Shown here: positions 46,295 through 56,293 of the stretch, one piece after another
How the letters are laid out: each line of letters starts with the position of its first letter
Numbering within the stretch: position 1 is the stretch's first letter
From: Micromonospora sp. RP3T
GTDB taxonomy: Bacteria > Actinomycetota > Actinomycetes > Mycobacteriales > Micromonosporaceae
Assembly (NCBI RefSeq): GCF_003027925.1
Contig: NZ_PYPS01000006.1
Span: 62,001 to 126,000, forward strand
Direction: 5' to 3'
DNA length: 64,000 bases
Notes under the pieces: model-generated
Database searches by the model: none
Told to the model about the DNA's origin: nothing
What the model saw: the letters and a program-made list of their open reading frames with translations, nothing else
Position numbers and translations under genes: made by a program

Positions 46295-46888
46295 GTGACG
46301 GACGGACGGACCCGCCGGCGGGAGGACACCCGCCAACGACTCTTCGTGGCAGCGGTGGACCTGATCGCCGAGCAGGGCTTCTCGGCGACCACCGTGGACG
46401 ACATCGCGGCCCGCGCCGGGGTGGCGAAGGGGACCGTCTACTACAACTTCGAGTCCAAGACGGTCCTCTTCGAGGAGCTGCTGCGACACGGCATCGGCCT
46501 GCTCACCGCCGAGTTCCGGGCCGCCGTCGACGGGCTGCCGCCGCGCGAGGCGCTCGCCGCGCTGGTCCGCGCCGAACTGGACTACATCCGCCGCTACCGG
46601 GCCTTCGCCCAACTGCTGCTCTCCGAGATGTGGCGCACCAACCGGGAGTGGCAGCAGACGCTGCGGCTGCTGCGCGGCGAGGCGATCGAGGTGATCGCGG
46701 AGACGGTCCGGGCCGGGGTGGACAGCGGTGACCTCCCGGCCGACCTGGACGTGCGTACCGCCAGCTCGGCGCTGTTCGGCGTCGGGCTGGTGGTGGCCGT
46801 GGACTGGCTGGTGTTCCAGCCCGAGCGGCCGATCGGCGACGTGCAGGAGGCGCTGCTCGGCATCGTCCGCCGGGTCGCCCGGACCTGA
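46295..46888 (+). CDS. TetR family transcriptional regulator
   Basis: 197 residues. N-terminal HTH: RLFVAAVDLIAEQGFSATTVDDIAARAGVAKGTVYYNFESKTVLFEELL, complete. The C-terminal ligand-binding region is helical (LDYIRRYRAFAQLLLSEMW). It begins 10 bases after the permease stop (GTG 46295, with GAGGATGG upstream) and probably represses its own operon through the dyad at 43433. Confidence 0.93.
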   Translation: MTDGRTRRREDTRQRLFVAAVDLIAEQGFSATTVDDIAARAGVAKGTVYYNFESKTVLFEELLRHGIGLLTAEFRAAVDGLPPREALAALVRAELDYIRRYRAFAQLLLSEMWRTNREWQQTLRLLRGEAIEVIAETVRAGVDSGDLPADLDVRTASSALFGVGLVVAVDWLVFQPERPIGDVQEALLGIVRRVART

Positions 46889-46978
46889 CCGGAACGCGGT
46901 AATTCGGTTGAACCACGCCGGTCCGGCGGGAAGGCTGGGTGCACCGCCCCCACCCGTCCGAGTCCGGAGGACCGTCCC

Positions 46979-49900
46979 ATGCGCCTGCTCCGAGACCTCT
47001 GGGCCACCGCACCCCGGCGGATGGCGGCCGTTCTGCTGCTGATCGTGCTGGGCGCCGGTGGCCAGGCCGCCGCCTCCGCGCTGGCCGGGCCGGTGCTCGT
47101 GCACCGCTCGTCCGGCTGGTTCGTCGCGCTGGCCGTGGCGCTGGTCGCCGCCGTCGTCACCGACCTGCTGATCGGGCTGATCATGGCCCGGCTCACCGCC
47201 GACTGGTCCGCCGACGTGCGTCGCCGGCTCTGCCGGGTCGCGCTCGGGCAGGAGCTGCCCGCCCTGGAGACCACGCCGGTCGGCGAGCTGCTCGACCGGA
47301 TCGACAACGACGTCTACCAGGTCGCCGCCGAGATGCGGAACACCGGCGTACGCCTGGCGCAGGGCCTCGCCGTCTGTGTGCTCGCCACCGTCAGCGCGCT
47401 CGTCGTCTGGTGGCCGGCCGGTGTGGGAATGGTGTTGCTCACCACGCTGCTCGCGGTCGTGCTGCGCCGGCCCACCGCCCGCATCGCCCCGGCCCGGATG
47501 GCCGAGGAGGAGGCCTGGTCCGACCTCGCGGCCGTGATGGAGGAGGCGGTGCACGGGCAGGACGACGTGCGCACCAGCCTGGCTCGGCCGTATGTGCTGC
47601 GGCTCTACGCCCGCCGCGCGGCCGAGGTGGTCGCCCGCTGCGGCCGGGTGTTCCGGCTCTCCGCCCGGGTCACCTCGGTGGCCGCCGGTGGCGTCCGGGC
47701 CGGCGTCGCCGGTGTGGTGCTGGCCGGCGCGTGGGCGCTGTCGACCGGGCGGGTCGACGCCGCCCGGCTCACCGCCGTCTGGCTGCTCGCCATCGCGTTC
47801 GGCGCCACCGTCGAGCACATCGCCCGCTGGGTGCCGCACCTGCAACAGGCGTTCGGCGCGTGGGCCCGGGTGCAGTTGCTGGCCGGCGCGCGGCAGGAGC
47901 CGGCCGGCGGGGCCGCCCCGACCGACGGCGACCTGAGCGTGCGCGGGCTCACCTTCCGCTACCCGGCCGCCGGGGAGGAGCGCGGCCCGGCGCTGCGCGA
48001 CGTGCGGCTCGACTTCGTCCGCGGGCGCTCGTACGCGCTGGTCGGGCGCACCGGCTCGGGCAAGTCGACGCTGGCCAAGGTGCTCACCCGGGCCGTGGAG
48101 GTGCCCCGTGGCACCGTCTTCCTGGGCGACACCGACCTGGTCGACCTGGACGTCGAGGAGCTGCGCCGGTGGATCGCCGTGGTGCCCCAGCGCACCGAGA
48201 TCCTCGCCGGCACGCTCGCCGAGAACGTCGCGTTGCACGACCCGGAGCTGCTCGACGCCGCCGAGCGGGCGCTGGCCGAGCTGGGCCTGGCCGGCTGGAT
48301 CGCCGAGCTGCCTGACGGGGTGCACACCCGGCTCGGCGAGGGCGGGCACGTGCTCTCCGCCGGCCAGGAGCAACTCGTCGCGTTCGCCCGCATCCTGGTC
48401 CGGGACCCGCACGTGGTGATCCTCGACGAGGCCACCGCGCGACTCGACCCGGTCACCGAGAACCGGGTCCGTGAGGCCACCGAGCGGCTGCTCACCGACC
48501 GGATCGGCATCGTCGTCGCGCACCGGCTCTCCTCGGTGCGCCGCTGCGACGAGGTGGTGGTGATGGCCGACGGCGCGGTGCTGGAGGCCGGCCCGATGCG
48601 CGAGTCCGCCCGCTTCGCCGAGCTGCTCGCCACCAGCCACGCCGGGGCGTACGCCGGCGCCGGCGCGCGGCGCGGCGGCGTGGAACTGCTCGACGCGCCC
48701 GGCTGGGTCGACGAGGCGGCCCCGGTCGTCGCGCCGGCCCCCGCGCCGCGTCGCGCCGGGATGCCGCGCGCCGAACCGCCGCCGGTGCCGCCCGCGCCGC
48801 CCGCGCGGACCATGCGGGAGATCCTCCGGCTGGGCTTCAACGATCCCCGGTACGGCCTGGCCGCGATCGGCCTGTTCATCGTGCTGACGCTGCTCGGGCT
48901 GGACGGTTCGGTGCTGCCCTGGCTCTGGGCCGAGCTGGTCGCCGGCGGCGACCCGTGGCTGCCGGCGCTCGGCATCGCCGCCGCGCTGCTGCTGGTGCTG
49001 CCGCTGCCCTACCTGACCAACCTGTGGTTCCCGCAGTGGTGGATCCGGCAGATGCTGCGGATCAGCGCCCGGTTGGTGCACGGGCAGACCGGCCCGCGCC
49101 GGGTCAGCGGGCACACCCCGGCCGAGGTGGTCGCGCAGGGCGGCGACACCGACCGGGTGGTGCAGCTCGCCGACAACCTGATGGACCAGTTCATCTCGCT
49201 GGCCATCGTGCTCACCATGACGCTGGTGACCGGCAGTCTCGTGCCGGCGCTGTTCTTCGTCGGCACGATGGTGGTCTCCGGGCTGGCGGCGACGCTGTTC
49301 GGGCCCCGGCTGGAACGCACCGCCGCCGGCACCGTCGCCGCCCGCGCCGCGTTCGCCACCGCGCTGGTCTCCGCGCTCTCCGCCGCCCGCACCGTGAAGC
49401 TGGCCGGCGCCACCCGGCCGGTGCTGACCCACCTGGCCGGGCTGGACGCGGTGCGCAGCGAGCGGCAGCGCCGGGAGATCGCCATGCAGGTGTGGGCCCG
49501 CTCCACCCCGGCGGTCGTCAGCGGGCTGCTGCCGATCGGGGCCTGGGCGCTCTACCTGACCGGCGGGCTCTCCGCCGGCGCCACCCTGGTCGCGGTCTCC
49601 ACGCTGGGCGCGGCCCGCTGGTTCGCGTGGACCACCGCGGCGCTCGTCTCGCAGTACCCGTCGGCGCGGGTGTGGACGCGGCGGACCGTGGCGATGACCG
49701 GGACGGCCAACTACTCCGAGCCGGTGCCCGGGCTGGACCTGGTCGCCGGCACCGCGCCCGCGCCGGAGCCGCCGCCCCGGCGCCCGCTGCGCCGGCTGGA
49801 GCTGGCCGGCTTCGGCGCGCTGCACTCCGACGGCACGCTCGCCGTCCGCGACGTCGACCTGGTGGTCGAACGCGGCCAGTTGGTGCTGGTGGTCGGCCCG

Positions 49901-50470
49901 GTCGGGGCCGGCAAGTCGTCGCTGCTGCGCGCGCTCGCCGGGATCGTGCACCACGTCGGCGCGTTGCGCTGGAACGGCGAGCCGGTCACCGAGCCGGAGC
50001 TGTTCCTGCGCCCCAACCAGGTCGGCTACGTGGGCCAGCTACCCCGGGTGCTCTCCGGCACGGTGGCCGAGAACATCGCGCTCGGCCACCCGGTCGACGC
50101 CGCGAGCGCGGTGTCGACCGCCCAGCTCGACCACGACCTGGCCGTCGCCGGAGGCGGGCTCGGGCTGCTCATCGGGCACAAGGGGACCCGGCTCTCCGGC
50201 GGTCAGCTCCAGCGGCTGGCGCTGGCCCGGGCGCTCGCCCCGCGTACCGAACTGCTCGTCGCCGACGACGTGTCGTCGGCGCTGGACGTGACCACGGAGC
50301 TGGCGCTCTGGGCGGCGTTGCGCGAGCACGGGGTGACAGTGGTCGGCTCGACCGCCAAGCGGGCCGCGCTGGTCCGCGCGGACCACGTGGTGGTGCTTGT
50401 CGACGGCGTGGTCGCCGACCAGGGCGCGTGGTCCGACCTGGAGCCCCGCTGGAACCACCTGGCCGGCTGA
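46979..50470 (+). CDS. Double-length ABC exporter (TMD-NBD-TMD-NBD)
   Basis: 1163 residues: two fused half-exporters. NBD1 has Walker A VGRTGSGKST (near residue 355), LSAGQEQ (near 460) and Walker B VVILDEATARLD. A Pro/Ala linker (~575-610) leads to the second six-helix domain. NBD2 has VGPVGAGKSS (near 971), LSGGQLQRLALARAL (near 1072) and LLVADDVSSALD, where the catalytic Glu is Asp, so the two sites look asymmetric. Most bacterial exporters of this class are two genes; the fusion is notable. The substrate is unknown. The stop codon lies within a 40-bp tandem duplication. Confidence 0.9.
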   Translation: MRLLRDLWATAPRRMAAVLLLIVLGAGGQAAASALAGPVLVHRSSGWFVALAVALVAAVVTDLLIGLIMARLTADWSADVRRRLCRVALGQELPALETTPVGELLDRIDNDVYQVAAEMRNTGVRLAQGLAVCVLATVSALVVWWPAGVGMVLLTTLLAVVLRRPTARIAPARMAEEEAWSDLAAVMEEAVHGQDDVRTSLARPYVLRLYARRAAEVVARCGRVFRLSARVTSVAAGGVRAGVAGVVLAGAWALSTGRVDAARLTAVWLLAIAFGATVEHIARWVPHLQQAFGAWARVQLLAGARQEPAGGAAPTDGDLSVRGLTFRYPAAGEERGPALRDVRLDFVRGRSYALVGRTGSGKSTLAKVLTRAVEVPRGTVFLGDTDLVDLDVEELRRWIAVVPQRTEILAGTLAENVALHDPELLDAAERALAELGLAGWIAELPDGVHTRLGEGGHVLSAGQEQLVAFARILVRDPHVVILDEATARLDPVTENRVREATERLLTDRIGIVVAHRLSSVRRCDEVVVMADGAVLEAGPMRESARFAELLATSHAGAYAGAGARRGGVELLDAPGWVDEAAPVVAPAPAPRRAGMPRAEPPPVPPAPPARTMREILRLGFNDPRYGLAAIGLFIVLTLLGLDGSVLPWLWAELVAGGDPWLPALGIAAALLLVLPLPYLTNLWFPQWWIRQMLRISARLVHGQTGPRRVSGHTPAEVVAQGGDTDRVVQLADNLMDQFISLAIVLTMTLVTGSLVPALFFVGTMVVSGLAATLFGPRLERTAAGTVAARAAFATALVSALSAARTVKLAGATRPVLTHLAGLDAVRSERQRREIAMQVWARSTPAVVSGLLPIGAWALYLTGGLSAGATLVAVSTLGAARWFAWTTAALVSQYPSARVWTRRTVAMTGTANYSEPVPGLDLVAGTAPAPEPPPRRPLRRLELAGFGALHSDGTLAVRDVDLVVERGQLVLVVGPVGAGKSSLLRALAGIVHHVGALRWNGEPVTEPELFLRPNQVGYVGQLPRVLSGTVAENIALGHPVDAASAVSTAQLDHDLAVAGGGLGLLIGHKGTRLSGGQLQRLALARALAPRTELLVADDVSSALDVTTELALWAALREHGVTVVGSTAKRAALVRADHVVVLVDGVVADQGAWSDLEPRWNHLAG

Positions 50471-50560
50471 CCGACTGACCACCGGGCCGGCTGACCGCCT
50501 GGCCGGCTGACCGACTGACCACCGGGCCGGCTGACCGCCTGGCCGGCTGACCGCCGGGCC
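50461..50560 (+). repeat. Perfect 40-bp tandem duplication across a stop codon
   Basis: 50461-50500 is repeated exactly at 50501-50540, and a partial third copy follows to about 50560. Each unit itself consists of two similar ~20-bp halves built on GGCCGGCTGACCG. The first copy contains the TGA of the ABC exporter (50468-50470). Confidence 0.9.
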
Positions 50561-50587
50561 CCGACCCGACCGGGTCGGGGCCCGGCG
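50552..50587. terminator. Strong bidirectional terminator
   Basis: CGCCGGGCCCCGACCC (50552-50567) pairs perfectly with GGGTCGGGGCCCGGCG (50572-50587) over a 4-base loop. It separates the ABC exporter from the convergent old yellow enzyme gene. Confidence 0.8.
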
Positions 50588-50590
50588 CGC

Positions 50591-51658
50591 TCAGAACGCG
50601 CGGGCGTACGGGTCCGGCCAGGCCGGGGTGGCGCCCAGCTTGGCGGCGGCGCGGCGCGGCCAGTACGGGTCACGCAGCAGTTCCCGGCCCAGCAGCACCA
50701 GGTCGGCCTCGCCGCCGGCCACGATCTGCTCGGCCTGCTCGGGCTCGACGATCAGGCCCACCGCGCCGGTCGGCACGCCCGCCTCGCGGCGGATCCGGGC
50801 CGCCAGCGGCACCTGGTAGCCGGGGCCGACCGGGATCGACGCCTTCGCCGCCGCCCCGCCGGAGGACGCGTCGACCAGGTCCACGCCGGCGGCGGCCAGC
50901 TCGCCGGCGAGCACCACGCTGTCCTCGACCGTCCAGCCGCCGTCGGTCCAGTCGGTGGCCGAGATCCGGGTCAGCACCGGCACCGCCTCGCCGACCGCGG
51001 CGCGGACCGCGCGCGCCACCTCCAGGGTGAGCCGCATCCGACCGGCCCGGTCCCCGCCGTAGTCGTCGGTGCGCCGGTTGGTCAGCGGGGACAGGAACTC
51101 GTGCAGCAGGTAGCCGTGCGCCGCGTGGATCTCCACCGCGGCGAAGCCGGCGTCCACCGCCCGCCCGGCGGCGACCGCGAACGCGTCCACCACGGCCGCG
51201 ACGCCGGCCTCGTCGAGCGCGACCGGGGTGCGGTAGTCGCTGACGAACGGGTCGACGCCCGGGCCGACCGGCGTCCAGCCGCCCTCGGTGTCCGGCACAC
51301 CGCCGCGCCGCTCCGCCCACGGCCGGTACGTCGACGCCTTGAACCCGGCGTGCGCGAGCTGCACGGCCGGCACCGCGCCCTGGCCGGCGACGAACGCGGT
51401 GACCGGCCGCCACGCGTCGACGTGCGCGCCGGACCAGAGCCCGACGTCCTGCGGGCTGATCCGCCCCTCCGGCACCACCGCGGTCGCCTCGGTGAGCACC
51501 AGCCCGGCCCCGCCGACCGCGCGGGAACCGAGGTGGACGCGGTGCCAGTCGGTGGGCAGCCCGTCGGGCCCGGCACTGTACTGGCACATCGGCGCCAGCG
51601 CGATCCGGTTGGGCAGCGTGACGCCGCGCAGGGCCAGCGGGGTGAACAGGGCGCTCAT
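50591..51658 (-). CDS. NADH:flavin oxidoreductase, old yellow enzyme (YqjM-type)
   Basis: 355 residues, FMN barrel. LTLP-type start FTPLALRGVTLPNRIALAPMCQYSA contains the YqjM-type Cys (PMCQYS); EIHAAHGYLLHEFLSPLTNRRTDDYGG and VGLIVEPEQAEQI, LVLLGRELLRDPYWP complete the family pattern. It reduces activated alkenes using NAD(P)H. It lies 47 bases after the symporter stop in the same direction with GGAGGAGAACCGC before ATG, so the two may be co-transcribed. Confidence 0.93.
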   Translation of the reverse strand: MSALFTPLALRGVTLPNRIALAPMCQYSAGPDGLPTDWHRVHLGSRAVGGAGLVLTEATAVVPEGRISPQDVGLWSGAHVDAWRPVTAFVAGQGAVPAVQLAHAGFKASTYRPWAERRGGVPDTEGGWTPVGPGVDPFVSDYRTPVALDEAGVAAVVDAFAVAAGRAVDAGFAAVEIHAAHGYLLHEFLSPLTNRRTDDYGGDRAGRMRLTLEVARAVRAAVGEAVPVLTRISATDWTDGGWTVEDSVVLAGELAAAGVDLVDASSGGAAAKASIPVGPGYQVPLAARIRREAGVPTGAVGLIVEPEQAEQIVAGGEADLVLLGRELLRDPYWPRRAAAKLGATPAWPDPYARAF

Positions 51659-51705
51659 GCGGTTCTCCTCCGGTCAGGGCTTCGTGGTGCGTTTCCTACC
51701 GTGTG

Positions 51706-53013
51706 TCAGGCGGGTACGGGGGCGAGCCGCTCGTTCTCGCGCTCGGCGGGCTCGACCGGCTCGATCAGGTCGCGCCTGCCGGCCGAGTCGTACGCGGCCC
51801 GGTCGAGCGTGCCCTCGCGGGCGGCCACGATTGTCGGCACCACGGCCTGTCCGGCCACGTTCGTCGCGGTCCGCATCATGTCCAGGATCGGGTCGATGGC
51901 CAGCAGCAGGCCGGCGCCGGCCAGCGGCAGGCCCAGCGTGCTCAGGGTCAGCGTGAGCATCACGATCGCGCCGGTCAGGCCGGCGGTGGCGGCCGAGCCG
52001 ACCACCGACACGAACGCGATCAGCAGGTAGTCGGTGACGCCCAGGTCCACGCCGAACACCTGCGCCACGAAGATCGCGGCGAGCGCCGGGTAGATCGCGG
52101 CGCAGCCGTCCATCTTCGTGGTGGCGCCGAACGGCACCGCGAAGGAGGCGTACTCGCGGGGGACGCCGAGGCGCTCCACCGAACGCTGGGTCACCGGCAT
52201 GGTGCCCACCGAGGAACGGGACACGAAGGCCAGCTCGATGGCGGGCCAGGCGCCGGCGAAGAAGCGCAGCGGGTTGAGCCGGCCGGCGGCGACCAGCAGC
52301 ACCGGGTAGACCACGAACATCACCAGCGCGCAGCCGACGTAGACGGCGGTGGTGAACTTGGCGAGCGGGGCCAGCAGGTCCCAGCCGTACGAGGCGACGG
52401 CGTTGCCGATCAGGCCCAGGGTGCCGATCGGGGCGAGCCGGATGACCCACCACAGCGCCTTCTGCACGATCGTCAGGACCGAGCGGTTGAGCTGCACGAA
52501 CGGCTCGGCGGGCTCGCCGACCAGCAGCGCGGCGGCACCCACCACCAGGGCGAGGAAGACGATCTGGAGCACGTTGCCCTCGACGAACGCGCCGACCGGG
52601 TTGGTGGGCACGATGCCGGTGAGGAAGTCGATCCAGGAGCCGGTGGTCTTCGGCGCGTTGGCGCCGGCCGGGTCCAGGTTCACGCCGCGGCCGGGGTCGG
52701 TGAGCAGGCCCAGGCCGATGCCGATGCTCACCGCGATCAGCGCGGTGATGCCGAACCAGAGCAGCGTCTTGAGCGCCAGCCGGGCGGCGTTGGCGACGCC
52801 GCGCAGGCTGACCACGCTGACCACGATGGCGGTGAAGACCAGTGGCGGCACGGCCAGCTTGAGCAACTGGACGAAGAGGCCGCCGACGGTGTCGAGCGTG
52901 CTGGTCAACCAGGCGAGGTCGTTGGCGCGGGCGAGGAAGCCCAGCGCCACACCGAGCACGAGGCCGAGCAGGATCTGCACGGAAAAGGGGATCTTGCGCA
53001 GGGCGGAAGCCAT
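51706..53013 (-). CDS. Dicarboxylate/amino acid:cation symporter (DAACS)
   Basis: 435 residues, eight-helix GltPh-like transporter. Hairpin 1 SRSSVGTMPVT, MDGCAAIYPAL, and the substrate-site motif DMMRTATNVAGQAV with the conserved Asp and Arg-Thr-Asn are clear. Relatives carry glutamate, aspartate, dicarboxylates or cystine (TcyP). The leader peptide 52 bases upstream, of the cysteine-attenuator kind, argues for cystine/cysteine-linked substrate, but this is inference. ATG 53013 lacks a strong ribosome site. Confidence 0.92.
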   Translation of the reverse strand: MASALRKIPFSVQILLGLVLGVALGFLARANDLAWLTSTLDTVGGLFVQLLKLAVPPLVFTAIVVSVVSLRGVANAARLALKTLLWFGITALIAVSIGIGLGLLTDPGRGVNLDPAGANAPKTTGSWIDFLTGIVPTNPVGAFVEGNVLQIVFLALVVGAAALLVGEPAEPFVQLNRSVLTIVQKALWWVIRLAPIGTLGLIGNAVASYGWDLLAPLAKFTTAVYVGCALVMFVVYPVLLVAAGRLNPLRFFAGAWPAIELAFVSRSSVGTMPVTQRSVERLGVPREYASFAVPFGATTKMDGCAAIYPALAAIFVAQVFGVDLGVTDYLLIAFVSVVGSAATAGLTGAIVMLTLTLSTLGLPLAGAGLLLAIDPILDMMRTATNVAGQAVVPTIVAAREGTLDRAAYDSAGRRDLIEPVEPAERENERLAPVPA

Positions 53014-53064
53014 GAGAACGGGTCCAAGGTCTGGAGAGGGAAGAGCGGGCGTCGGGGGGCGGAG

Positions 53065-53142
53065 CTACGCCGGACAGACGCCGCTGGCCTGCCGTCGGAG
53101 GTCGACGTACAGGCGCTCGGTGAGGCACCAGACATTGGTCAT
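53065..53142 (-). CDS. 25-residue leader peptide upstream of the symporter
   Basis: ATG 53142 to TAG 53065. The peptide ends LTERLYVDLRRQASGVCPA, matching the pattern (LTxRLYVDLxRQAS-x-C) of the 'putative leader peptide' seen upstream of cysteine and sulfur-assimilation genes in actinobacteria. Two cysteines are present (Cys6 and Cys23). Translation pausing at the Cys codons when Cys-tRNA is scarce could alter the structure of the 52-base gap before the symporter. Too short for routine gene callers. Confidence 0.7.
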   Translation of the reverse strand: MTNVWCLTERLYVDLRRQASGVCPA

Positions 53143-53202
53143 CGCCGAACCACGCTACTCCCGCACCCGCCCCGCCGGAAGGACCGTTCCCCGTGACGCC
53201 CC

Positions 53203-53901
53203 TTACAGCCGGCGTTTGGGGAAGGAGGGGCCCCCTTTTAACACCTCGGTGTTAAGCGGGGCCCCCTCCTCTACCGAATGCGTTAAGCGGGGCCCCCTCC
53301 TTACCAGCACCACGGCGGTGCCCAGCCCCCACGCGGCGGTTGCTCCCAGCAGCACGCGCTCCAGCACGCCGACCAGCGTGCCCCGGCCGACCAACAGCAT
53401 GGCCAACCCGACCGCGCCGGCCAGCGGCAGCGCCAGCGCCGCACCGACCGCGGCGACCCGCCGCAGCGCGCCGCCGACCGCGGGGGAGCAGACCAGCGCC
53501 AGCATCGCGAAGACCACCGCCGCGGTGGCCGCGATGCTGGCCCCGCCGTGCACCAGGTCGGCCACCGTGGCGGCCTCGAACGGCGGCAGCGGGCAGCCGG
53601 CGCTGCACGTCACCGCGCCGGAGAGCACCGTGGCGACCGCGCCGACGCCGAGCAGCACGGACGCCGCCCGCGCCACCACCGGCAGCGCGCCGGCGAGCAG
53701 CAGCAGCGCCGCCGCCAGCGTGAAGATCCCCATCCGGTACGCCCCGGCGTACCCGCTGTCGGCGACGCCGGCCTCGCTGACGTACCCGGTCGGGCCGGGG
53801 CCCGGACCGGCGACCACGGCGGCCGTCACCGCGACCGCCCCGGCCAGCACGCAGGTGGCGGCCCCGGCGGCGGCGACCCGGCGCGACGCGCGGTCAGCCA
53901 C
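53203..53901 (-). CDS. DUF998-like membrane protein with repeat-derived C-terminus
   Basis: 232 residues, about six membrane helices (AATCVLAGAVAVTAAVVAG, AYRMGIFTLAAALLLLAGAL, AASVLLGVGAVATVLSGAVTC and others), resembling DUF998. The last ~32 residues, from RRGPRLTH to PSFPKRRL, are translated from copy B of the dispersed repeat, so the native C-terminus may have been extended. GTG 53901 overlaps the end of the upstream gene by 8 bases. Confidence 0.75.
   Translation of the reverse strand: MADRASRRVAAAGAATCVLAGAVAVTAAVVAGPGPGPTGYVSEAGVADSGYAGAYRMGIFTLAAALLLLAGALPVVARAASVLLGVGAVATVLSGAVTCSAGCPLPPFEAATVADLVHGGASIAATAAVVFAMLALVCSPAVGGALRRVAAVGAALALPLAGAVGLAMLLVGRGTLVGVLERVLLGATAAWGLGTAVVLVRRGPRLTHSVEEGAPLNTEVLKGGPSFPKRRL
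53221..53303. repeat. Dispersed GGGGCCCC repeat, copy B
   Basis: Three half-units: an inverted one (53222-53245, AAGGAGGGGCCCCC...TTAACACC) and two direct ones (53248-53271, 53282-53303) each GTTAAGCGGGGCCCCCTCCT. It differs from copies A and C in having a third unit in opposite orientation. It lies inside the end of the DUF998-like gene. Confidence 0.75.
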
Positions 53902-54859
53902 GCCCGTGCGGCGTGGTCCAGCCGGCCAGGTCCGGACCGAGCGGCACGATCCGGGTCGGGTTGATCATGTCGTGGGTGGCGTAGTAGTGCCGCTTGATGT
54001 GGTCGAAGTCCACCGTCTCGCCGAAGCCCGGCGTCTGGAACAGGTCCCGCGCGTACGCCCACAGCACCGGCATCTCGGTGAGCTTCTGCCGGTTGCACTT
54101 GAAGTGCCCGTGGTACGCCACGTCGAAGCGGACCAGCGTGGTGAACAGCCGCACGTCCGCCTCGGTGATCGCGTCCCCCATCAGGTAGCGCCGCCCGGCC
54201 AGCCGCTCGCCCAGCGCGTCCAGCCGGGCGAACAGCGCGGTGTACGCCTCGTCGTACGCCGCCTGCGAGGTGGCGAAGCCGCACCGGTACACACCGTTGT
54301 TGACGTCGGAGTGGATCTCCGCCATCAGCGCGTCCAGCTCCGGCCGCAGCGCGACCGGGTAGAGGTCCGGCGCGTCCGGCGCGTGGAACCGCCGCCACTC
54401 GGTGGAGAAGTCGAGCGTGAGCCGCGGATAGTCGTTGGTGACCACGCGCCCGGTCAGCGTGTCGACCAGCGCCGGCACGGTCACCCGGCCGGTGTAGTCC
54501 GGGTCGGTGGCCAGGTACGCCTCGGAGAGGAACCCGACCCCCAGCACCGGGTCGAAGCCGTCCGGGTCCAGCGCGAACCGCCAGCCCCGTTCGTCCCGGA
54601 TCGGGTCCACGGTGCCCAGCGAGATCACCTCGTCCAGGCCGAGCAGGCCGCGCACGATCCGGGCCCGGTGCGCCCACGGGCAGGCCCGGCACCAGATCAG
54701 CCGGTACCGGCCCGGCTCCAACGGCCAGCGGCCCTGCTCGTCCGGCCCGCCGCCGGCCGGCGAGGTGGAGTGCGGGGTGACCCGCCCGGTGAACCGGTTG
54801 GGTTGGCGGACGAACGAACCGCCGCCACTGGTCTCTGCGCTGAACTGGGCCCCGGCCAT
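53894..54859 (-). CDS. Glutathionyl-hydroquinone reductase-like protein (GST superfamily)
   Basis: 321 residues. The thioredoxin-like domain holds the catalytic motif CPWAHRARIVRGLLGL, as in ECM4/YqjG/PcpF enzymes, followed by VPALVDTLTGRVVTNDYPRL and the alpha-helical GST domain (SDVNNGVYRCGFATSQAAYDEA, YLMGDAITEADVRLFTTLVRFD). Actinomycetes use mycothiol instead of glutathione, so the true thiol partner is uncertain. It starts at ATG 54859, divergent from the thiolase. Confidence 0.9.
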   Translation of the reverse strand: MAGAQFSAETSGGGSFVRQPNRFTGRVTPHSTSPAGGGPDEQGRWPLEPGRYRLIWCRACPWAHRARIVRGLLGLDEVISLGTVDPIRDERGWRFALDPDGFDPVLGVGFLSEAYLATDPDYTGRVTVPALVDTLTGRVVTNDYPRLTLDFSTEWRRFHAPDAPDLYPVALRPELDALMAEIHSDVNNGVYRCGFATSQAAYDEAYTALFARLDALGERLAGRRYLMGDAITEADVRLFTTLVRFDVAYHGHFKCNRQKLTEMPVLWAYARDLFQTPGFGETVDFDHIKRHYYATHDMINPTRIVPLGPDLAGWTTPHGRG

Positions 54860-54971
54860 GCCGCCAACCTATCCGCTCCGGGCGCGGATATCCTGGCGCC
54901 GTGGCACCCCGGCGCGACCCGCCGGGCCGCCGCCGACCGACCCCTTCCCACCCCCGAAGGACGTGCGCGCG

Positions 54972-56177
<1,206 letters not shown>

Positions 56178-56293
56178 GCCCGGACGGCGGCATCGCCAGA
56201 AGTGGATCTCCCGTTGCCGGTCCGGCGCGCATAGAGTGGGCTGGACCACATGATCCGCCGTACCAGGCGGGTGACGACCGGGGAGATCGCACG

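Noticed and set aside
46247..49954. 1235-residue open frame on the minus strand
   Set aside because: It is an antisense shadow of the TetR and ABC exporter genes, rich in Arg, Gly, His and Asp with no domain; caused by GC-rich third positions.
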